From Aliiroseovarius sp. S1339 (GTDB lineage: Bacteria; Pseudomonadota; Alphaproteobacteria; Rhodobacterales; Rhodobacteraceae), in assembly GCF_023195695.1 (NCBI RefSeq), contig NZ_JALPQG010000004.1, forward strand, positions 186,001 through 250,000: DNA of 64,000 nucleotides, read 5' to 3'. Positions 56,113 to 64,000 of this stretch are shown here, piece by piece. A model generated the notes under the pieces. The model saw nothing but the letters and a program-made list of their open reading frames with translations, ran no database searches and was not told where the DNA came from. How positions within the stretch are numbered: the first letter of the stretch is position 1; each line of letters starts with the position of its first letter. The position numbers and the translations under genes are program-made.

Positions 56113-57252
56113 TTAACCTGCGGCCAACGCGCCGCCTGTTTGGGCCAGATGGGCGGCAAGGTCTGTGATCATCAATAGGTCGTCGTCCAGCAGGATCAGG
56201 TCGTCCGCCAAACGCCCGTCAAGCCTACCAATCTCGGGTTGCCCGATACAGTCAGCGGGAACAGAGGTCGCCATGCGAAGTGCATCGGTCAACGAGGTGC
56301 CCGTATGGTCGACCAATCGTTTGACCCCTTCGGCTTGGGTAACATGCGCCCCGGCAAGGCTTCCTTCTGCGTTGATCAGACGACCATCCTTCAGCGTAAT
56401 TTCCTGACCATAAAGGCTGAAATGGGTCGGCCCACCCACGGTCGCCATCGCGTCTGACACAAGAAACATCCGGTCCCGAACGGGGCGTGCGCGGATCGCC
56501 ATCCCGACCATCTCATCCGCGACGTGGTGGCCATCGCAGATGATGCCACTGTAGCTGGTCGAGTTAATGACGGCCCCCACAGCACCGGGGGCACGTCCGA
56601 CCATCGGCGACATGGCGTTGAACAAATGCGTAGCACAGCTGGCCCCGGCATTGAACGCGGCCACCATCATTTCGGAGGTGGCGTCCGTATGGCCCAGCGA
56701 CACGACCGCCCCTATGGCCGCCAAACGCTTGATCTGGTCCATCTTTGCCGCTTCCGGGGCCAGCGTGATCATTACCGCCACGCCAGCATCGCGCAGGCGC
56801 GCGACCGTATTCATTGTGCGCTCGTCCAGCGGTCGCACCAATTCGGGCGAGTGTGTGCCCCGGCGCACCATCGAAATATGCGGCCCTTCGATATGCAGTC
56901 CCAGAATGCCAGGCCGCCCTTTCGCGGCAATCGCGGCATCCGCCGCCCGATCAATCACATCAGCCAAATCGGTGATGACCGTCGGCAAAAGCGCCACCGT
57001 CCCGAACCGCCTATGCGCGTCGGCTATAACATCCATCCCGTCTGCTGTGGGGGTTGAGTTCAACTGGACGCCGCCACCGCCATTGACCTGCAAATCCACG
57101 AAACCGGGCGTCAAAAGGCCCGGCACAGCGATTGCCTCGGCGTGGGAGTCCGCCATGTCAACGACACGACCGGCCCTAATCCGCAGGGCTTTGCCGGTCA
57201 GCAGATCGCGGCCATCAAACAGGCGCTCGGGGGTGATCCAGTGGTCCATCAT
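56113..57252 (-). CDS. nagA: N-acetylglucosamine/galactosamine-6-phosphate deacetylase
   Basis: This amidohydrolase removes acetate from GlcNAc-6-phosphate or GalNAc-6-phosphate. The 379 residues contain PGFVDLQVNGGGG, metal ligands in LGLHIEGPHIS, VSLGHTDA and CATHLFNAMSPM, the substrate loop IICDGHHVAD and the catalytic Asp in FLVSDAMATVGG. It is the last gene of the amino-sugar operon; its ATG overlaps the upstream stop (ATGA). A second ATG one codon later is equally good. Whether it prefers GlcNAc or GalNAc derivatives is not decided by sequence; an AgaS upstream suggests both. Confidence 0.94.
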   Translation of the reverse strand: MMDHWITPERLFDGRDLLTGKALRIRAGRVVDMADSHAEAIAVPGLLTPGFVDLQVNGGGGVQLNSTPTADGMDVIADAHRRFGTVALLPTVITDLADVIDRAADAAIAAKGRPGILGLHIEGPHISMVRRGTHSPELVRPLDERTMNTVARLRDAGVAVMITLAPEAAKMDQIKRLAAIGAVVSLGHTDATSEMMVAAFNAGASCATHLFNAMSPMVGRAPGAVGAVINSTSYSGIICDGHHVADEMVGMAIRARPVRDRMFLVSDAMATVGGPTHFSLYGQEITLKDGRLINAEGSLAGAHVTQAEGVKRLVDHTGTSLTDALRMATSVPADCIGQPEIGRLDGRLADDLILLDDDLLMITDLAAHLAQTGGALAAG

Positions 57253-58490
57253 GCCGCCTCATCAAAGAAATAGGGATCGAGCGCAAGCTGTATTTGCGCG
57301 TCTATTAGTCGCTGCACCTGATCGCCCGTCAGTTGCTCGGCCCGCGTCAGCACCGCGTCGCTGAACACGTTGCGCAGCTCTGCAACCGGGATCGGGCTGT
57401 CGAACCCATCCCGCAACACCGCCACGGCCGCCTGTGCCGCAGGATCAGGCCAGTAATAGCGGATGCGGTCGGCCAGCCCGAAATGGCGCTGATGATAGAG
57501 CGCGTCGGCATCCCCGTGATAGTGCCCCTGCCAATAGGCGGGGTTTTCGGTCATCACCCGCTCCATCACTGTCTGAAGCGCGCCGGGGGCTGAGCTGATC
57601 TGGTCCAGCGCATAGAGTGCTTCGCGATATGCAAAGGTGAGCGCCGGGCCGATTTTCTGGAAGGCAAAGCCAAGCTCCGCCAGTCGCGGAAAAACGGCGG
57701 GGTGTTGATAGTCGGTCGAATGCGCCTCCAGACAGACACCGGGCCAGCCGTCCAACGCAGCCAGCAGGCCGGGATCGCGGTCCAGCGGCATGTGATGCAC
57801 GGCGGTCGGGCTGAACTCGACACCCGGTTGCACGACCAAACCGCCGATCATCGAGGACATGTCGCCGAAGCTGTCGCCATGCGCGGCCAGCGTGGCCTTT
57901 GCGGCTGCCGGATCGGTCGGGGGAATGTCGCCATCTTCGTCCATCCGTGCGCCACCCGGTGGGGGCACTTCTGTACCGACGACAAAGAGCAGACCTATCG
58001 CGTCACCGTCGCACGCCTCGACGCAGACCCGCGCCAGATCGGCGGAGCGTGCCGCGGTTTGCGCATCGTCAAGCTGCGCCGCCTCGCCCGCGCAGCCTTC
58101 CGAACAGTCCAGATGGATCTTGCGAAAGCCGGCTTTGACGTAATCACGCACCAGAACGCGGGCCTTCTCCATCGCGGCATCCGCGGGCAACGACCGCCAC
58201 GCTTGTGGGCCAAGGTGATCACCGCCGAAGATGATCCGGTCGCGATCCACACCGGCCTTGTCGGCAATATCGTGCACATAACCGATGAACCCGTCGGGGG
58301 TGATCCCGGTATAGCCGCCATCCTGATTGACCTGATTGCTCGTCGCCTCGATCACCACGGGGCGATCCAGGGCCTGCGCCCGCATCAGCGAGGCGCGCAG
58401 CACATCCGGTTGCGCCGAACACACGGACGGGATCGCCGCCCGCCTGCCCGCCCGGTTGCGGGCGATGATGTCACGCAGCGCATCAGCCAT
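57249..58490 (-). CDS. GatZ/KbaZ-family protein (tagatose phosphate metabolism)
   Basis: This 413-residue protein belongs to the GatZ/KbaZ family: AIPSVCSAQPDVLRASL, VIEATSNQVNQDGGYTGITP, IIFGGDHLGPQAW, KIHLDCSEGC, LVVQPGVEF and LEAHSTDYQ. In enterobacteria such proteins assist the tagatose-bisphosphate aldolase KbaY/GatY; in Agrobacterium a relative has been reported to act as a tagatose-6-phosphate kinase. No KbaY or GatY is in the window, so the kinase role is a serious option. ATG at 58488-58490 follows GGAGGG. It overlaps the ROK gene by 8 bp and nagA by 4 bp. Confidence 0.88.
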   Translation of the reverse strand: MADALRDIIARNRAGRRAAIPSVCSAQPDVLRASLMRAQALDRPVVIEATSNQVNQDGGYTGITPDGFIGYVHDIADKAGVDRDRIIFGGDHLGPQAWRSLPADAAMEKARVLVRDYVKAGFRKIHLDCSEGCAGEAAQLDDAQTAARSADLARVCVEACDGDAIGLLFVVGTEVPPPGGARMDEDGDIPPTDPAAAKATLAAHGDSFGDMSSMIGGLVVQPGVEFSPTAVHHMPLDRDPGLLAALDGWPGVCLEAHSTDYQHPAVFPRLAELGFAFQKIGPALTFAYREALYALDQISSAPGALQTVMERVMTENPAYWQGHYHGDADALYHQRHFGLADRIRYYWPDPAAQAAVAVLRDGFDSPIPVAELRNVFSDAVLTRAEQLTGDQVQRLIDAQIQLALDPYFFDEAA

Positions 58491-59394
58491 TATGCGAACC
58501 CTCCGCTTGCCAAGCCGCATAGGCAGCCCCACGGGCACCGCTGGTGTCGCCACCCTGTGCCAGAACCAGTTTCGCGGAGCCGAAATCACCGATCTGCACC
58601 CGCTCGGCGGCAGCAGTCAGGTCATCGACCACACCGTCAATCTGGCTCAGCCCACCGCCCATAACTATCAGATCGGGATCGACCATCATGGTCAGCGTGT
58701 GCAAAAGCTCGGCGGTCATTTCGCACCAGACCGACCAGACCTGCGCCATGTCGCCTGTGCGACGGGCGGCGATCTGGGGTGGTTCGATGTCTTCGCCAGT
58801 CAGCGCCTTGGCCAGACGCCGCATCCCCGGCCCGGCTATGTAAGTCTCGATGCAGCCCTGACGACCGCAGCCACAGGTCACGACCGGCAGGCTGTATTTG
58901 GAAACCAGATGCGCGGGGGCTGCGGTGTGCCCAAACTCGCCCCCGGTCATCGTCGGGCCTTGCAGGATGGTGCCATCGACAGCAATCCCGCCGCCGATGC
59001 CGGTGCCAAGGATCAGGGCGACGACCGTGCGCTGCCCCTGCCCGACGCCAAACACCGCCTCGGACAGGGCCATAGCGCGGCAATCGTTGACATAGGTAAT
59101 GGGACGCCCAATCGCGACCTCAATGTCGCGCTGGAATGGCTTGCCCGAGGCAGGAAGGTTCGCCGTCAGGGCAAGACCGGTCACCGGGTGCAGAAGCCCG
59201 GCGGCCCCGACGCCCACGGGAACGGCTCCGCCTGCAATCTCATCCGCCCAGCGAACCTGATCGGCAATTGCCGTGACCAGTTCATCGTAGTAAGAAGGCG
59301 TCGGCACACGATGGCGATGGGCAACCGCCCAGTCATCGCCGAACAATTGCACCTCGATCTTGGTGCCGCCAAGGTCAATGCCGGTCGCTATCAT
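58483..59394 (-). CDS. ROK-family amino-sugar kinase
   Basis: This 303-residue sugar kinase has the phosphate motif TGIDLGGTKIEV at the start, NDCRAMALSEAVFG (catalytic Asp), ALILGTGIGGGIAVDG, GGEFGHTA and the ROK zinc motif CGCGRQGCIETYIAG. The ETYxxG pattern is shared by NagK and related N-acetylhexosamine kinases, and context points to GlcNAc or GalNAc as substrate. ATG at 59392-59394 overlaps the agaS stop; a longer in-frame start lies inside agaS and is rejected. Confidence 0.9.
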   Translation of the reverse strand: MIATGIDLGGTKIEVQLFGDDWAVAHRHRVPTPSYYDELVTAIADQVRWADEIAGGAVPVGVGAAGLLHPVTGLALTANLPASGKPFQRDIEVAIGRPITYVNDCRAMALSEAVFGVGQGQRTVVALILGTGIGGGIAVDGTILQGPTMTGGEFGHTAAPAHLVSKYSLPVVTCGCGRQGCIETYIAGPGMRRLAKALTGEDIEPPQIAARRTGDMAQVWSVWCEMTAELLHTLTMMVDPDLIVMGGGLSQIDGVVDDLTAAAERVQIGDFGSAKLVLAQGGDTSGARGAAYAAWQAEGSHNG

Positions 59395-60443
59395 GACGCC
59401 ACCGGATACAGCTTTACGCCAGACACAACACGGCTGAGCGTGCCCTGCCCCGAAAACGGATCGTCCACGTTCAGCCCAAGCGCGCCCGCCCATTCAACCC
59501 CCGTCACCTGCGCCAGCGCGACGCAAAGCGGGACCGCCCATGTGGCGCCGAAGGGCATCGGAATGTCGATATCCCCGCCCGGCCCGACCGAGGTGACCCG
59601 CGCGGACGGAAATTGCGCCCGAAGCTCTGCCACTAGGTCCGCGTCATAGTCTTTTGTTGGCGCATCAGGACTGGTGAACACCGTGATCGCTGTGCCGTCG
59701 GTAACGAAAGATTTCGGACCATGGCGGAACCCCAGCGTACTGTCCCAAAGGGCCGGGATTTGGCCTGCGGACAATTCCATCACCTTCAGCGCCGCCTCGC
59801 GCGCCGCAAAGGCCAAAGGGCCAGAACCGACATAGACCGCGCGGTCAGGGCGCATCATGCCGCGTAGCTTTGGCAGCAACGCAGCCATCTGACCCGCCAA
59901 AGCATCCATACGCGCAGCCACATCACACGGCGCGTCAAACAGCGCCAGCGCGGTCAAAAGCATGGTCGAAAAACTGCTGGTCATCGCAAACCCTGCATCA
60001 TGCGTGGCGTCAGGCAGCACAATGACTTTTTGCGGCCCTTGCGACGGACGCGTGGCCAAAGCTCCATCCTTGTTGCAGGTAATGTGCAGTCTCGGCGCAT
60101 CCGGTGCCAGCGCATCCAGCGCGTCCAGCGTACCGATGCTTTCGGTGCTGTTGCCGGATCGGCCAAAGCTGACCACCAACGGCTTCACACCATTCAGAAA
60201 GGCTTTCGGCGTGGCCACAAGATCGGTGCTGGGCACAGCGCGCACCCCCGGCACACCCGCCGCGATGATGTCACCGATATAGGCCGAGGTGCCTGCCCCG
60301 CAGAACCACACCTCGTCATACTCAAGGCTGCTGATCCAGCCCCGCAATCCGTCCACGTCCAGCGCCTCACCCCACGCGGACCAGATCGCGGGCTGGCGGT
60401 GAATTTCAGCCCAGGTCGCCCAGTTTTCTAAAGATTTGGTCAT
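59391..60443 (-). CDS. agaS: Galactosamine-6-phosphate deaminase/isomerase AgaS
   Basis: This 350-residue double-SIS protein resembles Escherichia coli AgaS, which converts galactosamine-6-phosphate to tagatose-6-phosphate. Shared blocks: CGAGTSAYIGDIIA, PLVVSFGRSGNSTES, THDAGFAMTSSFSTML, VYVGSGPLAFAAREAALKVMELSAG, DSTLGFRHGPKSFV and the end GTLSRVVSGVKLYP. It follows the GlmS-like SIS gene with an ATGA overlap. Two different SIS enzymes in one operon suggest parallel branches for galactosamine and glucosamine. Confidence 0.88.
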   Translation of the reverse strand: MTKSLENWATWAEIHRQPAIWSAWGEALDVDGLRGWISSLEYDEVWFCGAGTSAYIGDIIAAGVPGVRAVPSTDLVATPKAFLNGVKPLVVSFGRSGNSTESIGTLDALDALAPDAPRLHITCNKDGALATRPSQGPQKVIVLPDATHDAGFAMTSSFSTMLLTALALFDAPCDVAARMDALAGQMAALLPKLRGMMRPDRAVYVGSGPLAFAAREAALKVMELSAGQIPALWDSTLGFRHGPKSFVTDGTAITVFTSPDAPTKDYDADLVAELRAQFPSARVTSVGPGGDIDIPMPFGATWAVPLCVALAQVTGVEWAGALGLNVDDPFSGQGTLSRVVSGVKLYPVAS

Positions 60444-61444
60444 GTCGTTTGCGTCACTTTCGAAAGGGTTTCGGGGGCGTCGGGGTCCAGCCCCAGCGCG
60501 AGCGCGGTGTTCAGGATGACCGGATACATCACCGCCAGAAGCACCGCAGCGGCAGCGGCGGGTGTCAGGTCGGGCAGGTCGATATCTGCAGGCGATATGC
60601 GATGGACGTCACAGCCCACGCCCATGAACCGCGCCTCGGCCTGATCAAGGCTGTCCTGAATGTGGTCTGACCCGGTGTCGAGGATCAGCACCATCAACGG
60701 ATTGGTCGCCAGTTGCAGCGGGCCATGCAGCACCTCGGAAGCCGAGTACGCCTCGGCATGAAGCGAGCAGCATTCCTTGAGTTTCAACGCAACCTCATGC
60801 GCCGCGCCATACCCGGTGTCGCGCCCGATCACATAGACATTGCGCGCCCGCAACAGCGCGGCTTGCAGGGCGTTGGCACATGGGTGGTTGGTGGATACGT
60901 CTTTCAATGCGGCCACAGATTTCGAGGTCCACGCCTTGTAATCCGGCACCATCCCGGCCAAGAGCGCCATGCCAGCACCGATCGACCCAATCACCGTTTT
61001 GGTGGCCGGCACGGCCAGTTCCGGCCCGGCCTCGATGGACACGGTGGTTTCCGACGCCGCCTCGACGGCGCTGCCCGGTTGATTGGTGATCGCGACCACG
61101 CCAGCACCGTTGGCCCGAGCGCCTTTGGCGGCGCGCACGAGATCTTCGCTGGCCCCAGACTGGCTGATAACAAGCGCACCGAACCCGTCAAAGCAGACCC
61201 CTTTGCCCAACGAAAACACCGAGGGCGGCAACGAGGTGACAGGCACCGACAGCTCGCGCATCAGCTCGTAAGACAGGATGTTGGCGGCGGCGTCCGACGA
61301 TCCACGCGCGATGGTATAGATCGCCTTCGCCTCTGCCAGCTTGCCCGCATCGACCGATTGCGTGGCGGCGCGGCAGAACACATCCATGGCCTCGGCGCTT
61401 TCGCTGGCCATCAGGTGGCCGTGGGTCTTCGTCTCAATGCTCAT
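60440..61444 (-). CDS. GlmS-like SIS protein, probable glucosamine-6-phosphate deaminase (NagB-II)
   Basis: This 334-residue double-SIS protein corresponds to the isomerase half of GlmS without the glutaminase domain: IARGSSDAAANILSYEL, LVISQSGASEDLVRAAK, AITNQPGSAVEAASE, VPATKTVIGSIGAGMALLAG, VIGRDTGYGAAHEVALKLKEC, HAEAYSASEVLHGPLQL. This pattern is shared by NagB-II deaminases of proteobacteria that form fructose-6-phosphate. It overlaps both neighbours by 4 bp. FrlB-like or AgaS-like activity remains possible. Confidence 0.85.
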   Translation of the reverse strand: MSIETKTHGHLMASESAEAMDVFCRAATQSVDAGKLAEAKAIYTIARGSSDAAANILSYELMRELSVPVTSLPPSVFSLGKGVCFDGFGALVISQSGASEDLVRAAKGARANGAGVVAITNQPGSAVEAASETTVSIEAGPELAVPATKTVIGSIGAGMALLAGMVPDYKAWTSKSVAALKDVSTNHPCANALQAALLRARNVYVIGRDTGYGAAHEVALKLKECCSLHAEAYSASEVLHGPLQLATNPLMVLILDTGSDHIQDSLDQAEARFMGVGCDVHRISPADIDLPDLTPAAAAAVLLAVMYPVILNTALALGLDPDAPETLSKVTQTT

Positions 61445-62577
61445 GCGCGCAGTCCATAACTGTCAAACTCTTCCCATGTGCTGCGCAGATCGACCACACC
61501 GCCGTTGATCCGTGCCTCGTCCAGCGCCATGGCGACCAGACCGGCCTCCAGCGCGTCAACCACCCCGACCGGCAGGCTGTCTGTCTTGCCGCGCAGGAAA
61601 TCCGCGATGTCAGCGACCATCATGTGATCCGCACCGTAATGGGCCGAGGCATGTTTTTGATCCATCGCTGTATAGTCGTGATCGGCAATGACCGTGCCAT
61701 CGCGCGCCGTCGCCTTCAGATAGCCACGCACAAAATCACCTTCGGCCATCCCCATCGCGCCGAAGATGCAGAACCGCCGGTGATCGTCGGGCGCGTTCAG
61801 ATTGGTGTGAAACGCCATCGACGCACCGCTTTCATAGCGCAGGATCGCGGCCTGAAAGTCGATGATGTCGCCGTCCGAGTTGTAAGGATCCGGGGCGCTT
61901 TCCCAGACGCTCGATTTGCGCTGCGCGATCTCGGTCTCGGTGTTGGTTGTTGGGGCGAACTCTGGAAGAAAGGATTTCTTGCCGCCAAAGCTCGCCACCT
62001 GCATGGGCCGTGAGCGGGTGACCATGTTGTAGATATCCAGATCGTGGCAGCATTTTTCCAACATGAAACCGCCGGACAGCGCGCTTTTGCGCCGCCAGTC
62101 GCGCATGAAAAATGCACCGTGATAGGGCGGGATGTGTTCGTTTGCCTCAAGCGAAGCTATCGGTCCTAGCCGGTCCAGCACGGCGCGCAGATCGACCATG
62201 TGCTGCGAGTAGCGCAATACCAGCCCGACCATCACTTGATCCGTGCCGTACTCGGCCAGAAGGCGCGCCAGTTCGAACGTGTCCGCCCGCGTTGTCACCA
62301 CCGGCTTTTCGGTGAAAATCCGCACGCCAGCTTCCAACCCCAGTTTGATATGCTCAAGGTGAAAAACATTGGGCGAACCGACGAAGAACAGGTCGGGTTT
62401 GGTGTCGGCAAGCATTCCGGCCACATCGTCAAAGCGCGGAACATTCGTGCCGATCATGTCCAGATGGGCCGGTTGCGGGTCATAGAACCCGACAAACTCG
62501 ACCTCTGGCATGGTTTCTTTCAGGATCGAAAGGACATGGCCTGCGCGCAGACCAACCCCGGCCGTGACGACTTTCAT
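61441..62577 (-). CDS. Gfo/Idh/MocA-family oxidoreductase
   Basis: This 378-residue NAD(P)-dependent sugar or inositol dehydrogenase starts with a Rossmann fold (MKVVTAGVGLRAGHVLSILKE, a variant GxGxRxxH loop). The catalytic-type EKPVVT motif lies near residue 90, and the C-terminal alpha/beta domain carries FMLEKCCHDLDIYNMV. Substrate is unknown. It sits between the ATPase and SIS genes with 4-bp overlaps on both sides, so it belongs to the amino-sugar pathway, perhaps for a modified or linked sugar. Confidence 0.88.
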   Translation of the reverse strand: MKVVTAGVGLRAGHVLSILKETMPEVEFVGFYDPQPAHLDMIGTNVPRFDDVAGMLADTKPDLFFVGSPNVFHLEHIKLGLEAGVRIFTEKPVVTTRADTFELARLLAEYGTDQVMVGLVLRYSQHMVDLRAVLDRLGPIASLEANEHIPPYHGAFFMRDWRRKSALSGGFMLEKCCHDLDIYNMVTRSRPMQVASFGGKKSFLPEFAPTTNTETEIAQRKSSVWESAPDPYNSDGDIIDFQAAILRYESGASMAFHTNLNAPDDHRRFCIFGAMGMAEGDFVRGYLKATARDGTVIADHDYTAMDQKHASAHYGADHMMVADIADFLRGKTDSLPVGVVDALEAGLVAMALDEARINGGVVDLRSTWEEFDSYGLRA

Positions 62578-63674
62578 GCAACCATCTCCGGTGCAGCCTG
62601 GCGGCGCAATACGTCGCCATTGGCGTCAAACACGTGGCAGTTTTCGGGGGCAACACACAGGGTCAGATTTCTGCCCTCTTCAATCGCAGCATCACCCGGC
62701 AAGGCCGCACAGAACCGCGTGCCATTGCCAATGGTGCCGTAGGTGATCGAGGTGCCGCCAAGACGTTCCAGAACATTGACCGAAATATCCAGACCGCTGT
62801 CGCCCATGTTCACATGTTCCGGCCGAATGCCGACCTCGACCTTGTCACCCATGCTGACGGTGGATGAGGCCACGGGCAACGCCATGCGGTGGCCGCCATC
62901 CAGCTCAACCATGACGCCTGATGCGTCCACGCCTGCCACGCTGGCCGGGATCAAGTTCATATTGGGCTGGCCGATGAAAGATGCCACGAATTTGGTGGCC
63001 GGATGATGATACAGCTCCATCGGGGTTCCGAATTGTTCAACGCGGCCGCCATTTAGAACGACGATCCGGTCGGCCATGGTCATCGCCTCGACCTGATCGT
63101 GGGTGACGTAAACCATGGTCGCGTCCAGTTCTCGGTGCAACTGGCTCAGTTCCACCCGCATATCGCCGCGCAGCGCGGCGTCGAGGTTCGACAAAGGCTC
63201 ATCGAACAGGAAAACCTTGGGGTTGCGCACAATCGAGCGGCCAATGGCGACCCGCTGGCGCTGACCGCCCGACAACTGCCCCGGCTTCAACTGCAACTTG
63301 TCCGTCAGTTGCAGGATCGCGGCAGCCTTTTGCACGCGGCTGTCCATATCTGCCGCATCCAGTTTTTGAACGCGCAGCGGGAAGGCGATGTTTTCATAGA
63401 CGCTCAGGTGCGGATAAAGCGCATAGGACTGAAACACCATCGAGATACCGCGGTCCACGGGATGGGCATTGCTGACATCCTCGCCGCCGATGATGATCAG
63501 GCCGGATGTTGCCTCTTCGAGCCCCGCGATGATGCGCAGAAGGGTGGATTTGCCGCAGCCTGACGGGCCAACAAAGACAACGAATTCCTTGTCTTCAATC
63601 GCAAGGCTGATGTCGTGCAGCACCTTGGCCGAGCCAAAGGATTTGCTGATCGCGTTCAGATCGAGTGTCGCCAT
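62574..63674 (-). CDS. Sugar ABC transporter ATP-binding protein (UgpC/MalK type)
   Basis: This 366-residue ATPase has Walker A GPSGCGKST, VFQSYALYPHLSV, LSGGQRQRVAIGRS, VFLFDEPLSNLDA and VTHDQVEAM, followed by a TOBE domain (VGIRPEHVNMGD). It overlaps the oxidoreductase gene by 4 bp and follows the binding-protein gene by 77 bp. It is distinct from AglK at 19.3 kb (different TOBE part). Its cognate permeases are not in the window. Confidence 0.93.
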   Translation of the reverse strand: MATLDLNAISKSFGSAKVLHDISLAIEDKEFVVFVGPSGCGKSTLLRIIAGLEEATSGLIIIGGEDVSNAHPVDRGISMVFQSYALYPHLSVYENIAFPLRVQKLDAADMDSRVQKAAAILQLTDKLQLKPGQLSGGQRQRVAIGRSIVRNPKVFLFDEPLSNLDAALRGDMRVELSQLHRELDATMVYVTHDQVEAMTMADRIVVLNGGRVEQFGTPMELYHHPATKFVASFIGQPNMNLIPASVAGVDASGVMVELDGGHRMALPVASSTVSMGDKVEVGIRPEHVNMGDSGLDISVNVLERLGGTSITYGTIGNGTRFCAALPGDAAIEEGRNLTLCVAPENCHVFDANGDVLRRQAAPEMVA

Positions 63675-63751
63675 GGTCTGGGCATCCTTTTGTTCAAGTC
63701 AAAGATGGTCCGGGCGACGACCATGCGCCGCCCAAACCAGGGAGGATTGGC

Positions 63752-64000
63752 TTAAAGCGCTTCGTCCAGCTCTTCACCGGCGATGGTCACCAGGTTGTCC
63801 ACGGTGTCATCTTTCAGGATGATGCCCTGCACCATGTTGGTGAATACCGATTGCAGCGACTTGAAGTCTTCGACCAGCGGCTCGGGACCACCTGTCGAAA
63901 TCGTCGCGGTGAAGTTCGGCCAGATGCCGGTTTCATAATACAGATCCGTCTTGCCCAGAGCGGCATAGTCAAGGATCGGCGTCAGACCCCATGTGCTGTC
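63752..64000 (-). CDS. Extracellular solute-binding protein, C-terminus only
   Basis: The last 82 residues of a leftward gene, running off the right edge (DSTWGLTPILDYAALGKTD at the edge; LQSVFTNMVQGIILKDDTVDNL later; end GEELDEAL). The sequence fits the C-terminal helices of sugar ABC binding proteins, and its place before an UgpC-type ATPase supports that. The N-terminus, signal peptide and ligand cannot be judged from here. Confidence 0.75.
   Translation of the reverse strand, partial: DSTWGLTPILDYAALGKTDLYYETGIWPNFTATISTGGPEPLVEDFKSLQSVFTNMVQGIILKDDTVDNLVTIAGEELDEAL

Overview
The window looks like chromosomal DNA of an alphaproteobacterium of the Rhodobacteraceae/Roseobacter type. This is inferred from gene content and site types, not from a database search. 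GC is high. An alphaproteobacterial LexA box (GTTC-N7-GTTC) precedes uvrA. An aglEFGAK set and a rhaRSTPQUK set occur in the orders known from rhizobia, and a CdhR/CdhC carnitine locus carries a dehydrogenase-thioesterase fusion. Promoter and operator calls below come from reading the sequence and are untested. No rRNA, tRNA or CRISPR array was seen.

Layout. 1-19.2 kb is mostly housekeeping: uvrA (cut by the left edge), an ArsR/SRPBCC pair, lpd, a DUF924 protein, an MFS transporter, queA, a very large AsmA-like envelope protein, a bcp-type peroxiredoxin with a DUF455 ferritin-like protein, an M23 peptidase/bactofilin pair, a DUF2189 membrane protein, an orphan membrane protein, prfB and a secreted protein. 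19.3-30.1 kb is an alpha-glucoside locus. aglE-F-G-A-K runs leftward, and aglR, a GH1 beta-glucosidase and glucokinase run rightward, so imported glucosides are split to glucose and phosphorylated. 30.05-34.6 kb is a carnitine locus: CdhR, CdhC, a CdhA-thioesterase fusion and an acyl-CoA dehydrogenase.

34.6-39.3 kb is a decaying accessory segment. It holds an IS110-type transposase remnant, a frameshifted GFA-family gene, a truncated TetR gene, a few intact small genes and a degraded tyrosine recombinase. It abuts a complete L-rhamnose locus (39.3-50.0 kb): rhaI and rhaD leftward; rhaR, rhaS, rhaT, rhaP, rhaQ, rhaU and rhaK rightward. The two arms are separated by a symmetric array of 10-bp repeats. 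After a 420-bp stretch without a gene, an NDP-forming acyl-CoA ligase and a CaiD-like hydratase follow (50.4-53.2 kb). These would fit functionally beside the carnitine acyl-CoA dehydrogenase at 34.6 kb, so the 34.6-50.4 kb stretch may be an insertion that split a carnitine locus.

53.2-56 kb holds an SLC13-type transporter and a secreted fasciclin protein. 56.1-64 kb is a leftward, tightly overlapping amino-sugar operon: an ABC binding protein (partial), ATPase, Gfo/Idh/MocA oxidoreductase, GlmS-like SIS protein, AgaS-like SIS protein, ROK kinase, GatZ/KbaZ-family protein and NagA-type deacetylase. It could process both GlcNAc and GalNAc. The rightmost gene runs off the window and the transporter permeases are not in view.

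No wholly new system is evident. The most unusual items are the rha operator array, the possible split of the carnitine locus, the dual amino-sugar operon with a lone GatZ/KbaZ protein, and the mobile-element remnants beside rhaI.
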